Origin: WLJO01 sp046597895
Lineage (GTDB): Bacteria > Actinomycetota > Acidimicrobiia > Acidimicrobiales > Ilumatobacteraceae
NCBI GenBank assembly: GCA_046597895.1
Contig: JBKJJS010000150.1
Span: 1 to 38,664, forward strand
DNA: 38,664 bases
Direction of reading: 5' to 3'
Numbering within the stretch: the stretch's first letter is position 1; each line of letters begins with the position of its first letter. The position numbers and the translations under genes are program-made. Positions 7,660-15,363 of the stretch are shown piece after piece. The notes under the pieces were generated by a model that ran no database searches, was not told the DNA's origin, and saw nothing but the letters and a program-made list of their open reading frames with translations.

Positions 7660-9402
7660 ATGCGTGGCCGGGCGGCGGGGTTCTTGATGGGGTGGGCGGC
7701 GCTGACCGTCGGCGTGGTCGTCGTGGCCCGTGGCGCCGTGGCGTTGCCCGAGCACTGTGGGGACGCCACCTCCGTCACCGTAGTCGACGCCACTAGGTCA
7801 ACCGTGTCGTGGTTCGACACCAATCAGAGGGCCGATGGCACCTGGCTTTACCGCTTCGATGCGAGTACCGGCACGGATCTCGGCGGGTACAGCTGGGTGC
7901 GCCACGCTGGCGTGCTTCTGTCCTTGTACCAGGCCGCTCACGGCGACGAGCCAAGGGCGTTGGCCGTCGCCGACGCTGGCCGGGCGGCTGCGCTGGAGCA
8001 ACAGGTCATTCACGGTGATGGGTGGGCTGCGCTCAACGACGGCGGCTCGCTCACGTCAGGGGGCACGGCCCTGCTGGTGGCGGCTCTGGGCGAACGGCGT
8101 GATGCCACGGGCCACACCGACGACGACGAGCTGCTCAGAGATTTGGGTCGGCACCTGAGCCGGCAGATCGAATCGTCGGGCGCCGTCCTTGAGTTGGCGT
8201 ACCTCGACGGAGTAGCGGTGCCGGGCTCGTTGTCGCCGTTCACGACGGGCGAAGCGTTCTTCGCATTGGCCCGCCTGCATCGGGTCTTTCCGGGCGAGGG
8301 CTGGGACGAACCCGCCTCCCGGATCTCCCGCTATGTCATCACCGAACGCGCCGACGCCGAGGGCTTCGTGCCCGACATGTCGGACCACTGGTCGGCCTAC
8401 GGTTTCGCCGAGGTCCGGCAGTGGCCCGAGCGGGCGACCACCGGCCTGGATCCAGACGAACTCGGCTTCGCCCGCCGGCAGATCGGGCTGATGAGCATGC
8501 AGACGCGCTACGAGACCCAGCGCACGAACGCCGGAATTTCGAGGTGGCTGCGAGGGCGCCAAGCCCTTGGAGCAGCGGTCGGCACCATCGGCGAGGCGAT
8601 GGGTCAGTGGTGGGACGTCGGCGCGGCCGAGCCGGCGCTCGATGGTCGGCGCGGCGCGCTGAGAGACCGACTGGTCTGCATGGCCGGCGCCATCATCGAT
8701 CGTCAGGTCGATGCCGACGAAGCAGCGTCGTATCCCGTGCCGGACGCCGTCCGGGGCGCTCATCTCCAGTTCGGGATCACGCAGATGGACGACCAGCAGC
8801 ACACGCTCTCGGCACTCCTCATGGCCGGCAGGGTGCTCGCTGATCCGACACCACTCCCCCGCCGCTCTCCCATCCCCACCAATGTGTGGTTGTTGGCGCT
8901 CGCCGCCATCGCCGCGCTCAACCCGCTACGGCTGGCGGCCGGGGCATCGGGGACCAAGGCTCGGCGAGTGCGGGACGTGGCGACGGCGGGTGGCATCACG
9001 GTGGCGGTGATGGCGGCGCTGGCGGCGATCGGTGGGCCGCTGCTGCGGTCCCTCGACGTGTCCGCTGGCAACGGGCTACTGGCGGCAGCCGTGGTCCTCG
9101 TGGCCTGCGGGATCTGTGGCCTCGTGACCCCGAACGACACACGACGGGGCGGGCTGCTGACCCCACTCATCGTCCCTCTCGGCCTGCGCCCCGAGTTGAT
9201 GCTGCTGGCGGTGGCGTGCGGAGCAGGCGGGCGAGGGTGGGCCTTCGTCGGCGCGATGGTCGTGGCCGCGGTTGGCGCGTCCGCGCTCGCCTGCGTGCCC
9301 GATCGGTCACCGGTCGTTCAGGCCTGGTTGATGCGCCTCATCGGCACCGTGGCAGTCGCGACGGCCCTCGGTCTCGTGGTCGACGGCGTCTACGCCATCT
9401 GA
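7660..9402 (+). CDS. Extracytoplasmic alpha/alpha-toroid domain protein with C-terminal membrane bundle
   Basis: The 580-residue protein begins with a signal anchor (about residues 8-28). A soluble region of about 370 residues follows, with repeated helical motifs of six-hairpin (alpha/alpha toroid) enzymes: WFDTNQRADGTWLYRFD, SWVRHAGVLLSLYQA, SGGTALLVAALGERR, FTTGEAFFALARLHRVFP and MDDQQHTLSALLMAGR. Such repeats occur in glycoside hydrolases, polysaccharide lyases and glucuronyl C5-epimerase-like proteins. From about residue 408 several hydrophobic helices follow (VWLLALAAIAALNPLRL; ITVAVMAALAAIGGPLL; LLAAAVVLVACGICGLV; MLLAVACGAGG; FVGAMVVAAVGASALAC; LIGTVAVATALGLVVDG). It may process a cell-envelope glycan at the membrane; this is inference. 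It is divergent from the HTTM pair, from which it could be co-regulated. Confidence 0.6.
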   Translation: MRGRAAGFLMGWAALTVGVVVVARGAVALPEHCGDATSVTVVDATRSTVSWFDTNQRADGTWLYRFDASTGTDLGGYSWVRHAGVLLSLYQAAHGDEPRALAVADAGRAAALEQQVIHGDGWAALNDGGSLTSGGTALLVAALGERRDATGHTDDDELLRDLGRHLSRQIESSGAVLELAYLDGVAVPGSLSPFTTGEAFFALARLHRVFPGEGWDEPASRISRYVITERADAEGFVPDMSDHWSAYGFAEVRQWPERATTGLDPDELGFARRQIGLMSMQTRYETQRTNAGISRWLRGRQALGAAVGTIGEAMGQWWDVGAAEPALDGRRGALRDRLVCMAGAIIDRQVDADEAASYPVPDAVRGAHLQFGITQMDDQQHTLSALLMAGRVLADPTPLPRRSPIPTNVWLLALAAIAALNPLRLAAGASGTKARRVRDVATAGGITVAVMAALAAIGGPLLRSLDVSAGNGLLAAAVVLVACGICGLVTPNDTRRGGLLTPLIVPLGLRPELMLLAVACGAGGRGWAFVGAMVVAAVGASALACVPDRSPVVQAWLMRLIGTVAVATALGLVVDGVYAI

Positions 9403-9421
9403 CGCCATCTGACGCCATCTG
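9392..9421. repeat. Three perfect 10-bp tandem repeats at gene end
   Basis: ACGCCATCTG is repeated three times without change (9392, 9402, 9412), followed by the partial copy ACGCC. The first copy contains the stop region of the toroid protein gene. The unit length is not a multiple of three, so copy-number change could not alter the protein except after its stop. A replication-slippage origin is likely. Confidence 0.85.
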
Positions 9422-9441
9422 ACGCCGAGAGCGTGCACAGG

Positions 9442-10686
9442 TCAGGACGTGGCGATGCCAACGTCGGCGAGGGCCTCGTCGACGTACTCGCGCAACCGGT
9501 CGGTGTTCGACGGGGCGTCGCCGTTGACGAGCACCGCCCATGTGATTCCGTCCGGGCGATGCATGACCATGGATCGGGCGTTCTCCACGGTGCCCGTATG
9601 CCCCCACGAGCCATCCACCCACACCCGAAGACCGAGCCCGTACCAGCGGTTGTCGTACGGGAACGGGACGGTCGGCTTGGCGAGCATCGTGGCCAGCGTC
9701 GTGGCGTCGACCGGGTGCCAACCGGAGCGGGCCGAGTCGAGCGAGTCGAGGATCCGTACGAGGTCCTCCGCTGTCCCCACCCACGCGCCGGCCGCCGCCA
9801 ACACCTCGAGGTAGTTCCGCGACTCGCCCGACAGATGATGCGCGTCGCCTTTCTTCACCTCGTGGGTCCCGGCCATTCGCATGCCATCGATGTCGAGCGG
9901 TGTGAGCAGTCGCTCCTGCACTACGTCCTCGTAGGGGTCACCGGTGACGGCTTCGATCACGAGCCCGAGTAGGCAGTAGTTCATGTTGCTGTAGGTGTAG
10001 TCCGTACCTGGTGGGTTGACGAGCCCATTCGTAAGGCCGATCGCCGCCGCCGCCTCGCAGTCGTCGACCTTGCTGTTGAAGAACGTCCGCTGGTATTCGT
10101 TGAACCCGCTCGTGTGGCTGAGCAGTTGTCGGACGGTGATGTCGGCCACGCCCGCCTCGGTGATCTTCACGCCGAGCTTCTTGGCGACCCGTTCCGTCGC
10201 CGCCTCGTCCAGGCCGATCTTGCCCTCCTCGACGAGTTCCATCACGACGATGGCGGTGAGAACCTTGGAGTTGCTGGCGATGCGATAGCGATCGCTCGGC
10301 TTGGCGGCACGCTCGGTATCAGGGTCGGCCACCCCCATCGCCGTCGTGTGGACGATCTCGCCGTCCTTGGCCACCGCGACGGAGATCCCCCAGGCGCCCG
10401 ACCCGACGAGCGCGTCGGACAACGAGTCGTCGAAGTCGCTCCAGTCCTTCGGGAGCACCACCGTGGTCCCGGGCCCGGTGGTGGCCGGGGCGGTCCTGGG
10501 ACCGGTCTCGGCAGCGATCGATGGCGCGACGGACGACCCCGCAGAGTTGGCGGTGACGGCAGCGCTCTCGACCTCCGCGCTCGATGGCCCACTGGATGGG
10601 CTCGATTGGGCGGCCGAACCGGCGCAGCCCGCGAGGAGGACGACGGCGAGCGCGAGGGGGAGAAGCGATCGTCGGTTGATCCCCAA
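9442..10686 (-). CDS. Serine hydrolase lipoprotein, beta-lactamase/PBP-like
   Basis: The 414-residue protein starts with a lipoprotein signal (ALAVVLLAGC, lipobox LAGC with C21). A Ser/Ala/Thr-rich linker runs to about residue 78, then comes a class C beta-lactamase-type domain. The catalytic motifs are S138-x-x-K141 (IASNSK), Y232-S233-N234 (YTYSNMNY) and H363-T364-G365 (GHTG). The family includes D-aminopeptidases, carboxypeptidases and esterases besides beta-lactamases, and the HTG triad (instead of KTG) argues against a classical beta-lactamase. It should be anchored outside the membrane. The start is TTG at 10686, the only one giving the complete signal peptide. Confidence 0.85.
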   Translation of the reverse strand: MGINRRSLLPLALAVVLLAGCAGSAAQSSPSSGPSSAEVESAAVTANSAGSSVAPSIAAETGPRTAPATTGPGTTVVLPKDWSDFDDSLSDALVGSGAWGISVAVAKDGEIVHTTAMGVADPDTERAAKPSDRYRIASNSKVLTAIVVMELVEEGKIGLDEAATERVAKKLGVKITEAGVADITVRQLLSHTSGFNEYQRTFFNSKVDDCEAAAAIGLTNGLVNPPGTDYTYSNMNYCLLGLVIEAVTGDPYEDVVQERLLTPLDIDGMRMAGTHEVKKGDAHHLSGESRNYLEVLAAAGAWVGTAEDLVRILDSLDSARSGWHPVDATTLATMLAKPTVPFPYDNRWYGLGLRVWVDGSWGHTGTVENARSMVMHRPDGITWAVLVNGDAPSNTDRLREYVDEALADVGIATS

Positions 10687-10731
10687 ATGTTGGCACGCAG
10701 GTCGCCCCGAATCGCGTCACCACGCGATCGC

Positions 10732-11760
10732 TCATGCCGCCCAGAGCGCATCGAGAGGTACCGCCCAGAGACGGTCCCCCAGGGAGCGCACGTCCGACCC
10801 GGTGTACAGCACGATGCCTGCGACGAATGCGTCACCGACGTGATCGCGAAGATGGGTCACGCCACGGAGATCGTCGGGCCTGACGGACTGGGCCACCTTG
10901 ACTTCGACGGCGGCGATACCTCCATCACGACGTTCCAAAACAAGATCTACTTCGACGCCGTCGCGTGTCCGATAGTGGAACAACTCCGGCGCTGCCTCTG
11001 AGAGTGGTGAAAGTCGGGCGAACTCGCTCAGCACGAAGTTCTCGAGTAACGGGCCCCCGAGGACGTCACCACGAGCGAGCCGGAGGCTGTTGCGGCCACA
11101 CAAATTGGCGGCCAACCCGGAATCGACGAACACCAACTTTCGGGTCCGAACCGCGCGCGTGGTCATCGAACTCGACCATGCGGGCAGGCGCTTGACGAGA
11201 AAAACTTCCTCGAACAGCGACACATATCGGTCGACGGTTTTCGCGGCGACTGCGAGATTGCTGGCGAAACGGTCCACCACGAACAACTGCCCGGCGTTGG
11301 CGGCGAGCAGCCCGATGAGGCGCATCAAATGACCCCGACGTCCGATGTCACCAAGCTGCGACACGTCGCGATCCACGAGGTCGTCGACGTAGGAACCGAA
11401 GAACCGGTCTCGACGACGGTCAGCGCGTCGCGTCGCCTCGGGGAATCCGCCGATAGTCAGCCGGTCGAAATACCCCTGGCGCAGCTCCGCTCCCGTCGTC
11501 GTCGTGCGCGTGAGATCCGGATTCACATCACCCGAGAAGATCCGATCGATGAAACCACTCGAACGCCCGGCGAGTTCGGCCTGCGAGAGTGGCCACAGCT
11601 CGATCGTCTCCTTCCTCCCGACGAGTGCATCCGGGAGCGCTCTGAGCCCGAGGAGGCGGGCGGAACCGGTCAACAGGTACTGGCCGGGTCGCGGGTCGTC
11701 GTCGACCCTGACCTTGATCGGCAGGATCAGCTCCGGGGCCCGGGGACGAGCCTGGCCGCG
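10732..11760 (-). pseudogene. DUF4143-type ATPase, 5'-truncated
   Basis: The frame carries the C-terminal two thirds of the ATP-binding protein family with a C-terminal DUF4143 nuclease-like domain: LLTGSARLLGLRALPDAL, GRKETIELWPLSQAEL, FFGSYVDDLVDRDVSQL, LENFVLSEFARL and HYRTRDGVEVDLVLE, then AAVEVKVA. Upstream of LLTGS the same frame reads APELILPIKVRVDDDPRPG, which is still family sequence, but homology stops near 11745-11760. About 85 residues with the Walker A and B motifs are missing and no start codon fits. It cannot hydrolyse ATP. The remaining frame is intact, so the truncation may be fairly recent. Confidence 0.75.
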
Positions 11761-11807
11761 TGTCGCTCGATAGAGGGCACCATGCCGACATCATGGCATC
11801 CGGGAGC

Positions 11808-11837
11808 GGCAAATCTCGCCTTGCGTCAGAATTTGCC
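11808..11837. repeat. Inverted repeat after SDR gene (possible terminator)
   Basis: GGCAAAT (11808-11814) and ATTTGCC (11831-11837) form a perfect 7-bp stem with a 16-base loop, 19 bases downstream of the SDR stop on the minus strand. It could end the Rieske/SDR transcript, but no T-run follows. Confidence 0.35.
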
Positions 11838-11855
11838 AGCCTCGACGCGGCGTCC

Positions 11856-12809
11856 TCAGTACGTGAACGTCTGTCCGACCATGCGCTCTGACATGGCCCA
11901 CAACCGGTCGGCGGCTTCGATATCGACGGCGTACGGCGCGTAGCCGCGACCGGATCCTTCGCCCATGGGATGGGCGATGCCGCAATCCTCGAGGTAGATG
12001 CCACCGACACCGTCGAGGTCGGGCGATGTGGCCGCCCACACCTGCGTGGCCGCGCCGGACTCCACGGTCTTCATCTGGAACGTGGCGCCGCCCGGACCGG
12101 CCTTGATCCGGTCGGTGAGCCACTTGATGTCCTCGGGCGACATGTAGCGGCCGAGTTCGGTCTGGATCCCGCCCGGGTGGAGCGACAGGGCCAGCACCCC
12201 CTTGGCCGCCAGTCGCTTGTCCAACGCCACTGCGAACAGGATGTTGGCGGTCTTGGACTGACCGTACGACTCCCAGCCGTTGTACTCCCGGTGCTCGAAA
12301 TTCGGGTCGTCGAAGTTCACGTTGCCCATCTGGTGGCCGGCCGACGCCACGCTCACGACCCGCGCCGGCGCGCCGGCGATGAGCGCGGGGACGAGCAGGT
12401 TCGTGAGGAGGAAGTGCCCGAGGTGGTTCGTGCCGAACTGCTGCTCGAACCCGTCAGCGGTGTGGCCGAATGGCGTGCACATCACCCCGGCGTTGTTGAT
12501 GAGCAACTGCGCCTGGTCGTACCGGTTCAAGAACTCCTCGGCGAACGCCCGCACGCCAGCGAGGGAGGCCAGGTCGAGCGTCATCGGGGCAAGGTCGGCG
12601 GCCGGATGAAGGGCAGTGATCGCCGCGACCGCAGCCCCGTTTTTCCCGGCATCACGAGCCGCCATCACGACGTGGGCACCGTGGGCCGCGAGTGCCCTCG
12701 ACGTTTCCAGGCCGAGCCCACCCGATGCACCGGTGACGACAACGACCTGGCCGGTGAGATCGAGGCCGTCGAGTACCTCGTCGGTCGTAGTGGCAAATCC
12801 GAACGTCAT
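11856..12809 (-). CDS. Short-chain dehydrogenase (retinol dehydrogenase-like SDR)
   Basis: The 317-residue classical SDR has VVVTGASGGLGLETS (TGxxxGxG, residues 26-33), NNAGVM (105-110), the catalytic serine in VSVASAGHQ (about S156) and the Y182-x3-K186 pair in SYGQSK. The long insert with FEHREYNGWESYGQSK is typical of the light-dependent protochlorophyllide reductase/retinol dehydrogenase-like subgroup. It should use NAD(P)H on an alcohol, aldehyde or ketone. The chosen start is ATG 12809, overlapping the Rieske stop as ATGA, so the two are co-translated and probably act in sequence on one compound. Confidence 0.85.
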   Translation of the reverse strand: MTFGFATTTDEVLDGLDLTGQVVVVTGASGGLGLETSRALAAHGAHVVMAARDAGKNGAAVAAITALHPAADLAPMTLDLASLAGVRAFAEEFLNRYDQAQLLINNAGVMCTPFGHTADGFEQQFGTNHLGHFLLTNLLVPALIAGAPARVVSVASAGHQMGNVNFDDPNFEHREYNGWESYGQSKTANILFAVALDKRLAAKGVLALSLHPGGIQTELGRYMSPEDIKWLTDRIKAGPGGATFQMKTVESGAATQVWAATSPDLDGVGGIYLEDCGIAHPMGEGSGRGYAPYAVDIEAADRLWAMSERMVGQTFTY

Positions 12810-13807
12810 GCGACATCTCCCTCGAGCAGGTTCCGCAACCGGCGGCGCCACTCTACGGAGCACTTGTCGGCCTGCACGCTGACCAACGTGGTCTGGTCGA
12901 GCGGCAGCGGGCCATGCAGTCGCTCCAGCATCCGTTTGTCCTCGGCGCCGATCGCCATGTCGAAGCGGATGATCTCCTCGGCAGACACTGCGAAGTCGTC
13001 GTTACGCCACACGACGAACGTGAAATAGGACGTCTCGTCGTCGATGGGGATGGACAAGAGCAGCAGGATGTGGTTGAGCCCGGTGTGGTACTCGATCGTG
13101 CTGCGCACCGTGAACGGCAGGTTGAAACCCGTCGTCATCCTGCGGTGTACGACGGACTCGGATTGGCCGGTGACCATCGTCCCCAATGACTGGTTGGCGG
13201 CGTCGACCTCGTACCGATAGCCGTAGAAGTCGTCGTCGAGACCACCGAGTTCGAGGTGCGGGATGATGGTGTCCTGAGCGCGACCGAACGTGCCGGTGTG
13301 CACGAACGGGAAATGCGAGAAGTCGAGGAAGTTGTCGACCATCCGACCGGCCGACACGTTCCACACCTCGACCGGGGTGTTGATACGCCGATACGCCGGG
13401 TCGTCGTCCTCGACGATCTTCGGGATGTCACCCATGGGTTGCCCGGGGCACAGCCACACGAGTCCATAGCGGTCGGCGACATGGACAACTTCCACACTGG
13501 CCCGCGGCGGCACCGGGGTGCCAGGCGACGACGACGGCACGCTCACGCACCGCCCATCGCCGTCGAACTGCCAGCCGTGGTAGGGACATTCGATGCAGCC
13601 ATCTTTTACAACGCCAGGTGATAGCGGTGACTGGCGGTGCGGGCAGCGGTCGGGCCCTGCGCCCACTCCGCCGGCCGCGTTGCGCCAGATGACGTAGTCG
13701 TCGCCGAGAAGTCGCACGGCGACGGGGCTCGCTTGGACGTCCACGTTGCGCACGACGGGATACCAGTAGCCCCGAAGTAGCGGCTCGTCACACAGGGATC
13801 CGTTCAC
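12806..13807 (-). CDS. Rieske non-haem iron oxygenase (vanillate-demethylase/pheophorbide-oxygenase type)
   Basis: The 333-residue oxygenase binds a Rieske cluster through C55-x-H57 (DRCPHRQ) and C74-x2-H77 (CIECPYHGW). Its mononuclear iron site is in DNFLDFSHFPFVH, with H165 and H170 as ligands. This DNxLDxSH form belongs to single-component-type O- or N-demethylases and pheophorbide-like oxygenases rather than to the NWKxxxEN dioxygenases elsewhere in the window. It needs a ferredoxin/reductase encoded elsewhere. The start is GTG at 13807; a -10 box TAGGCT lies five bases before it. It is coupled to the SDR, a plausible next step. Confidence 0.85.
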   Translation of the reverse strand: MNGSLCDEPLLRGYWYPVVRNVDVQASPVAVRLLGDDYVIWRNAAGGVGAGPDRCPHRQSPLSPGVVKDGCIECPYHGWQFDGDGRCVSVPSSSPGTPVPPRASVEVVHVADRYGLVWLCPGQPMGDIPKIVEDDDPAYRRINTPVEVWNVSAGRMVDNFLDFSHFPFVHTGTFGRAQDTIIPHLELGGLDDDFYGYRYEVDAANQSLGTMVTGQSESVVHRRMTTGFNLPFTVRSTIEYHTGLNHILLLLSIPIDDETSYFTFVVWRNDDFAVSAEEIIRFDMAIGAEDKRMLERLHGPLPLDQTTLVSVQADKCSVEWRRRLRNLLEGDVA

Positions 13808-13812
13808 GCTGC

Positions 13813-13818
13813 GGAGCC
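13813..13818 (-). promoter_or_regulatory. -10 box TAGGCT, leaderless Rieske/SDR operon
   Basis: TAGGCT on the minus strand ends five bases before the GTG at 13807. It lies between the alcohol dehydrogenase remnant and the Rieske gene. Confidence 0.4.
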
Positions 13819-13824
13819 TACGGC

Positions 13825-13911
13825 TCAGTGCTCGAAGACGATGACGACGCGGATGTTCTTGCCGGCGTGCATGTCGGCGTATCCCTCGTTGATCTGTTCG
13901 AGGGTCAAAAT
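13825..13911 (-). pseudogene. Zinc alcohol dehydrogenase, last 28 codons only
   Basis: The minus frame ending at 13825 reads LTLEQINEGYADMHAGKNIR and then VVIVFEH. This is the C-terminal helix and strand of zinc-dependent alcohol dehydrogenases; the INxGYxDMxAGKNIRxVI pattern recalls the NDMA-/mycothiol-dependent group. Homology stops abruptly at 13911, one base before a 15-bp palindrome. About 340 residues are gone, so it is a deletion or insertion scar. Confidence 0.65.
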
Positions 13912-13912
13912 A

Positions 13913-13927
13913 TCTAATACTATTAGA
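13913..13927. repeat. Perfect AT-rich 15-bp palindrome TCTAATACTATTAGA
   Basis: Two 7-bp arms (TCTAATA/TATTAGA) flank a single C. The A+T content is far above the surroundings. It abuts the break point of the alcohol dehydrogenase remnant and lies between the divergent Rieske and VOC genes. It could be a repressor operator or a scar of a rearrangement. Confidence 0.6.
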
Positions 13928-13967
13928 CAACTGATCCGCCGGTCGTCAAACGGCGCCAGCAAGCTCG

Positions 13968-13985
13968 TGGTCTGACCATCAGTCC
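13968..13985 (+). promoter_or_regulatory. GntR-type operator, copy 1
   Basis: TGGTCTGACCATCAGTCC, with core TGGT-CTG-ACCA, has the TGGTNNNACCA pattern of FadR-subfamily GntR regulators. It lies 34 bases before the VOC start at 14020 and about 22 bases before the probable -10 box. It is one of four copies in the window. Confidence 0.7.
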
Positions 13986-14006
13986 ATCCGGTTGACGGGC
14001 CGCTGC

Positions 14007-14012
14007 TATCGT
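14007..14012 (+). promoter_or_regulatory. -10 box TATCGT, leaderless VOC operon
   Basis: TATCGT is followed by seven bases and then ATG 14020. No ribosome binding site is visible, which fits a leaderless transcript. Confidence 0.5.
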
Positions 14013-14019
14013 CCGCGCC

Positions 14020-14514
14020 ATGACGTACCCGAACACGTTGATCTTCGTCGACCTGCCATCGGACGACCCGGAAGCGTCGGCAAAGTTCTATGCCGAGGTC
14101 TTCGGCTGGCTCGTCGAGCCCCGCCCCGCCGGGGTCTTCCACCGGATCGTGCCAGGCCAGAACTTCCAGATCGATGACGACGGAACGCAGGGCCCGACGG
14201 GCAACCTGCACATGGGCATCTTCAACGTCGACAACGCCCGCCCGCACCCGGATCCTGCCGGTGTCGACCCACGAGCACTGAGCCGAAGTGGGCACTCGGC
14301 CCGCCTCTGGATCCTCGTGAGCGAGGACGACAGCCAGGACCGCATCCTCGACACCGCCGAGCGTCTCGGCGCCACCGTGCTGTGGCGCAACCACTTCTGG
14401 AAAGAGTTCAACGGTTACAACGGCGCGTTCGTCGACCCATGGGGCAACACGCTCATCTTGTGGGGCAAGGGCGGCGCCGACCCCCAGATCCCGGAGACCT
14501 TCACCCGTGAGTGA
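14020..14514 (+). CDS. VOC-superfamily protein, apparently without metal site
   Basis: The 164-residue protein has the glyoxalase/VOC fold pattern: NTLIFVDLPSDDPEASAKFY, AEVFGW, a central HMGIFNVDN strand and a final FVDPWGNTLILWGKG strand. The positions that hold the metal-binding His in strand 1 and Glu in the last strand are occupied by Ile/Phe and Leu/Trp, so it may bind a ligand without metal catalysis. Its closest relative here is the VOC gene at 26368-26763 (same NFYAE(L/V)FGW and RPAG(V/E)FH segments). It is first in a three-gene operon under GntR operator copy 1. Confidence 0.75.
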   Translation: MTYPNTLIFVDLPSDDPEASAKFYAEVFGWLVEPRPAGVFHRIVPGQNFQIDDDGTQGPTGNLHMGIFNVDNARPHPDPAGVDPRALSRSGHSARLWILVSEDDSQDRILDTAERLGATVLWRNHFWKEFNGYNGAFVDPWGNTLILWGKGGADPQIPETFTRE

Positions 14515-14986
14515 GCAGACCGACGACTACGTCGTCCACCCGCCGGCGTGGCGCTGGACCCACATCGCCTTACCAACCAACGACATCGACGCGTCGATCG
14601 AGTGGTACGAGCGGCACACCCCGTTGCGTCTCCTGGACCGTCGGGAGGATGCCGACGGCTGCGGGGCCTGGCTCGGCCACCCGGACAACGCCGACAAGCC
14701 GTTCATTCTCGTGCTCGTGAGCTTCTTGAAGGATGCCGGGAAGGGCCCACAGCCGACCATGGCACCGTTCGCCCACATCGGCATCGAGGTCACGAGCCGC
14801 GAAGAGGTCGATCTCATCGCCGAGAGCGCCAAGGACGAAGGCTCGCTGATGTGGCCGGCCACGCAGATGCCTCCACCCATCGGCTACATCTGCGCCCTCA
14901 AGGACCCGGACGGCAACGTCGTGGAGTTCTCCTACGACCAGGGCGTGTACGCCAAGGCCCAAGAGGTGTGGGGCTCCAAGGCGTGA
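14507..14986 (+). CDS. VOC-superfamily protein with H-H-E metal site
   Basis: The 159-residue glyoxalase/dioxygenase-fold protein carries the likely metal triad H19 (WTHIALP), H90 (FAHIGIEV) and E140 (DPDGNVVEFSYDQ). These are placed as in lactoylglutathione lyases and single-domain extradiol-type enzymes. It resembles the VOC gene at 24047-24508 (THIALP, GYIC, DPDGNxVEFS shared). The GTG start at 14507 overlaps the previous gene by eight bases, and its stop overlaps the next gene as GTGA. The substrate is unknown; the regulon context suggests a catabolic isomerase, lyase or dioxygenase. Confidence 0.8.
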   Translation: MSEQTDDYVVHPPAWRWTHIALPTNDIDASIEWYERHTPLRLLDRREDADGCGAWLGHPDNADKPFILVLVSFLKDAGKGPQPTMAPFAHIGIEVTSREEVDLIAESAKDEGSLMWPATQMPPPIGYICALKDPDGNVVEFSYDQGVYAKAQEVWGSKA

Positions 14987-15363
14987 CGCCGGCTGCGGTC
15001 GCCCGGGCCTACCTCGCGTCGTTCGCCACCGGCGATCCCGATGCCGTCGCCTCGCTCGTTACCGACGACTTCGTCAACGAACACACCGCGGCGCTCGGTT
15101 CCGGCTGTGTCGGCATCGAGGAATACCGACGACGACTACCGGGCTTCCTCGCGTCGATGCCTGGCCTGCGCTACGAGGTCGAAGATGTGATCGCCGAGGA
15201 CGATCGAGTTGCCGCGGCATACACGTTGCACACCGTCGTGAACGACCAGGCCATCACCGTGCGCGGTGTGATGCGATTCCGGATCGAAGGCGACCTGGTC
15301 GCCCACCGCATCGACTACTGGGACAGCCTTGTCTTCCAGCGCCAGGCGGGCCTCGCAGAGTAG
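14983..15363 (+). CDS. SnoaL-like (NTF2-fold) protein
   Basis: The 126-residue protein shows the SnoaL/ester-cyclase pattern: VARAYLASFATGDPDAVASL, VTDDFVNEHTAALG, GIEEYRRRLPGFLASMPGL, RYEVEDVIAEDDRVAAAYTL and FRIEGDLVAHRIDYWDSL. NTF2-fold members act as cyclases, isomerases or small hydrolases, or only bind ligands. The GTG start at 14983 overlaps the preceding stop (GTGA). It is last in the VOC-VOC-SnoaL operon, and its 3' end overlaps the opposing exporter gene by 49 bases. Confidence 0.8.
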   Translation: MTPAAVARAYLASFATGDPDAVASLVTDDFVNEHTAALGSGCVGIEEYRRRLPGFLASMPGLRYEVEDVIAEDDRVAAAYTLHTVVNDQAITVRGVMRFRIEGDLVAHRIDYWDSLVFQRQAGLAE

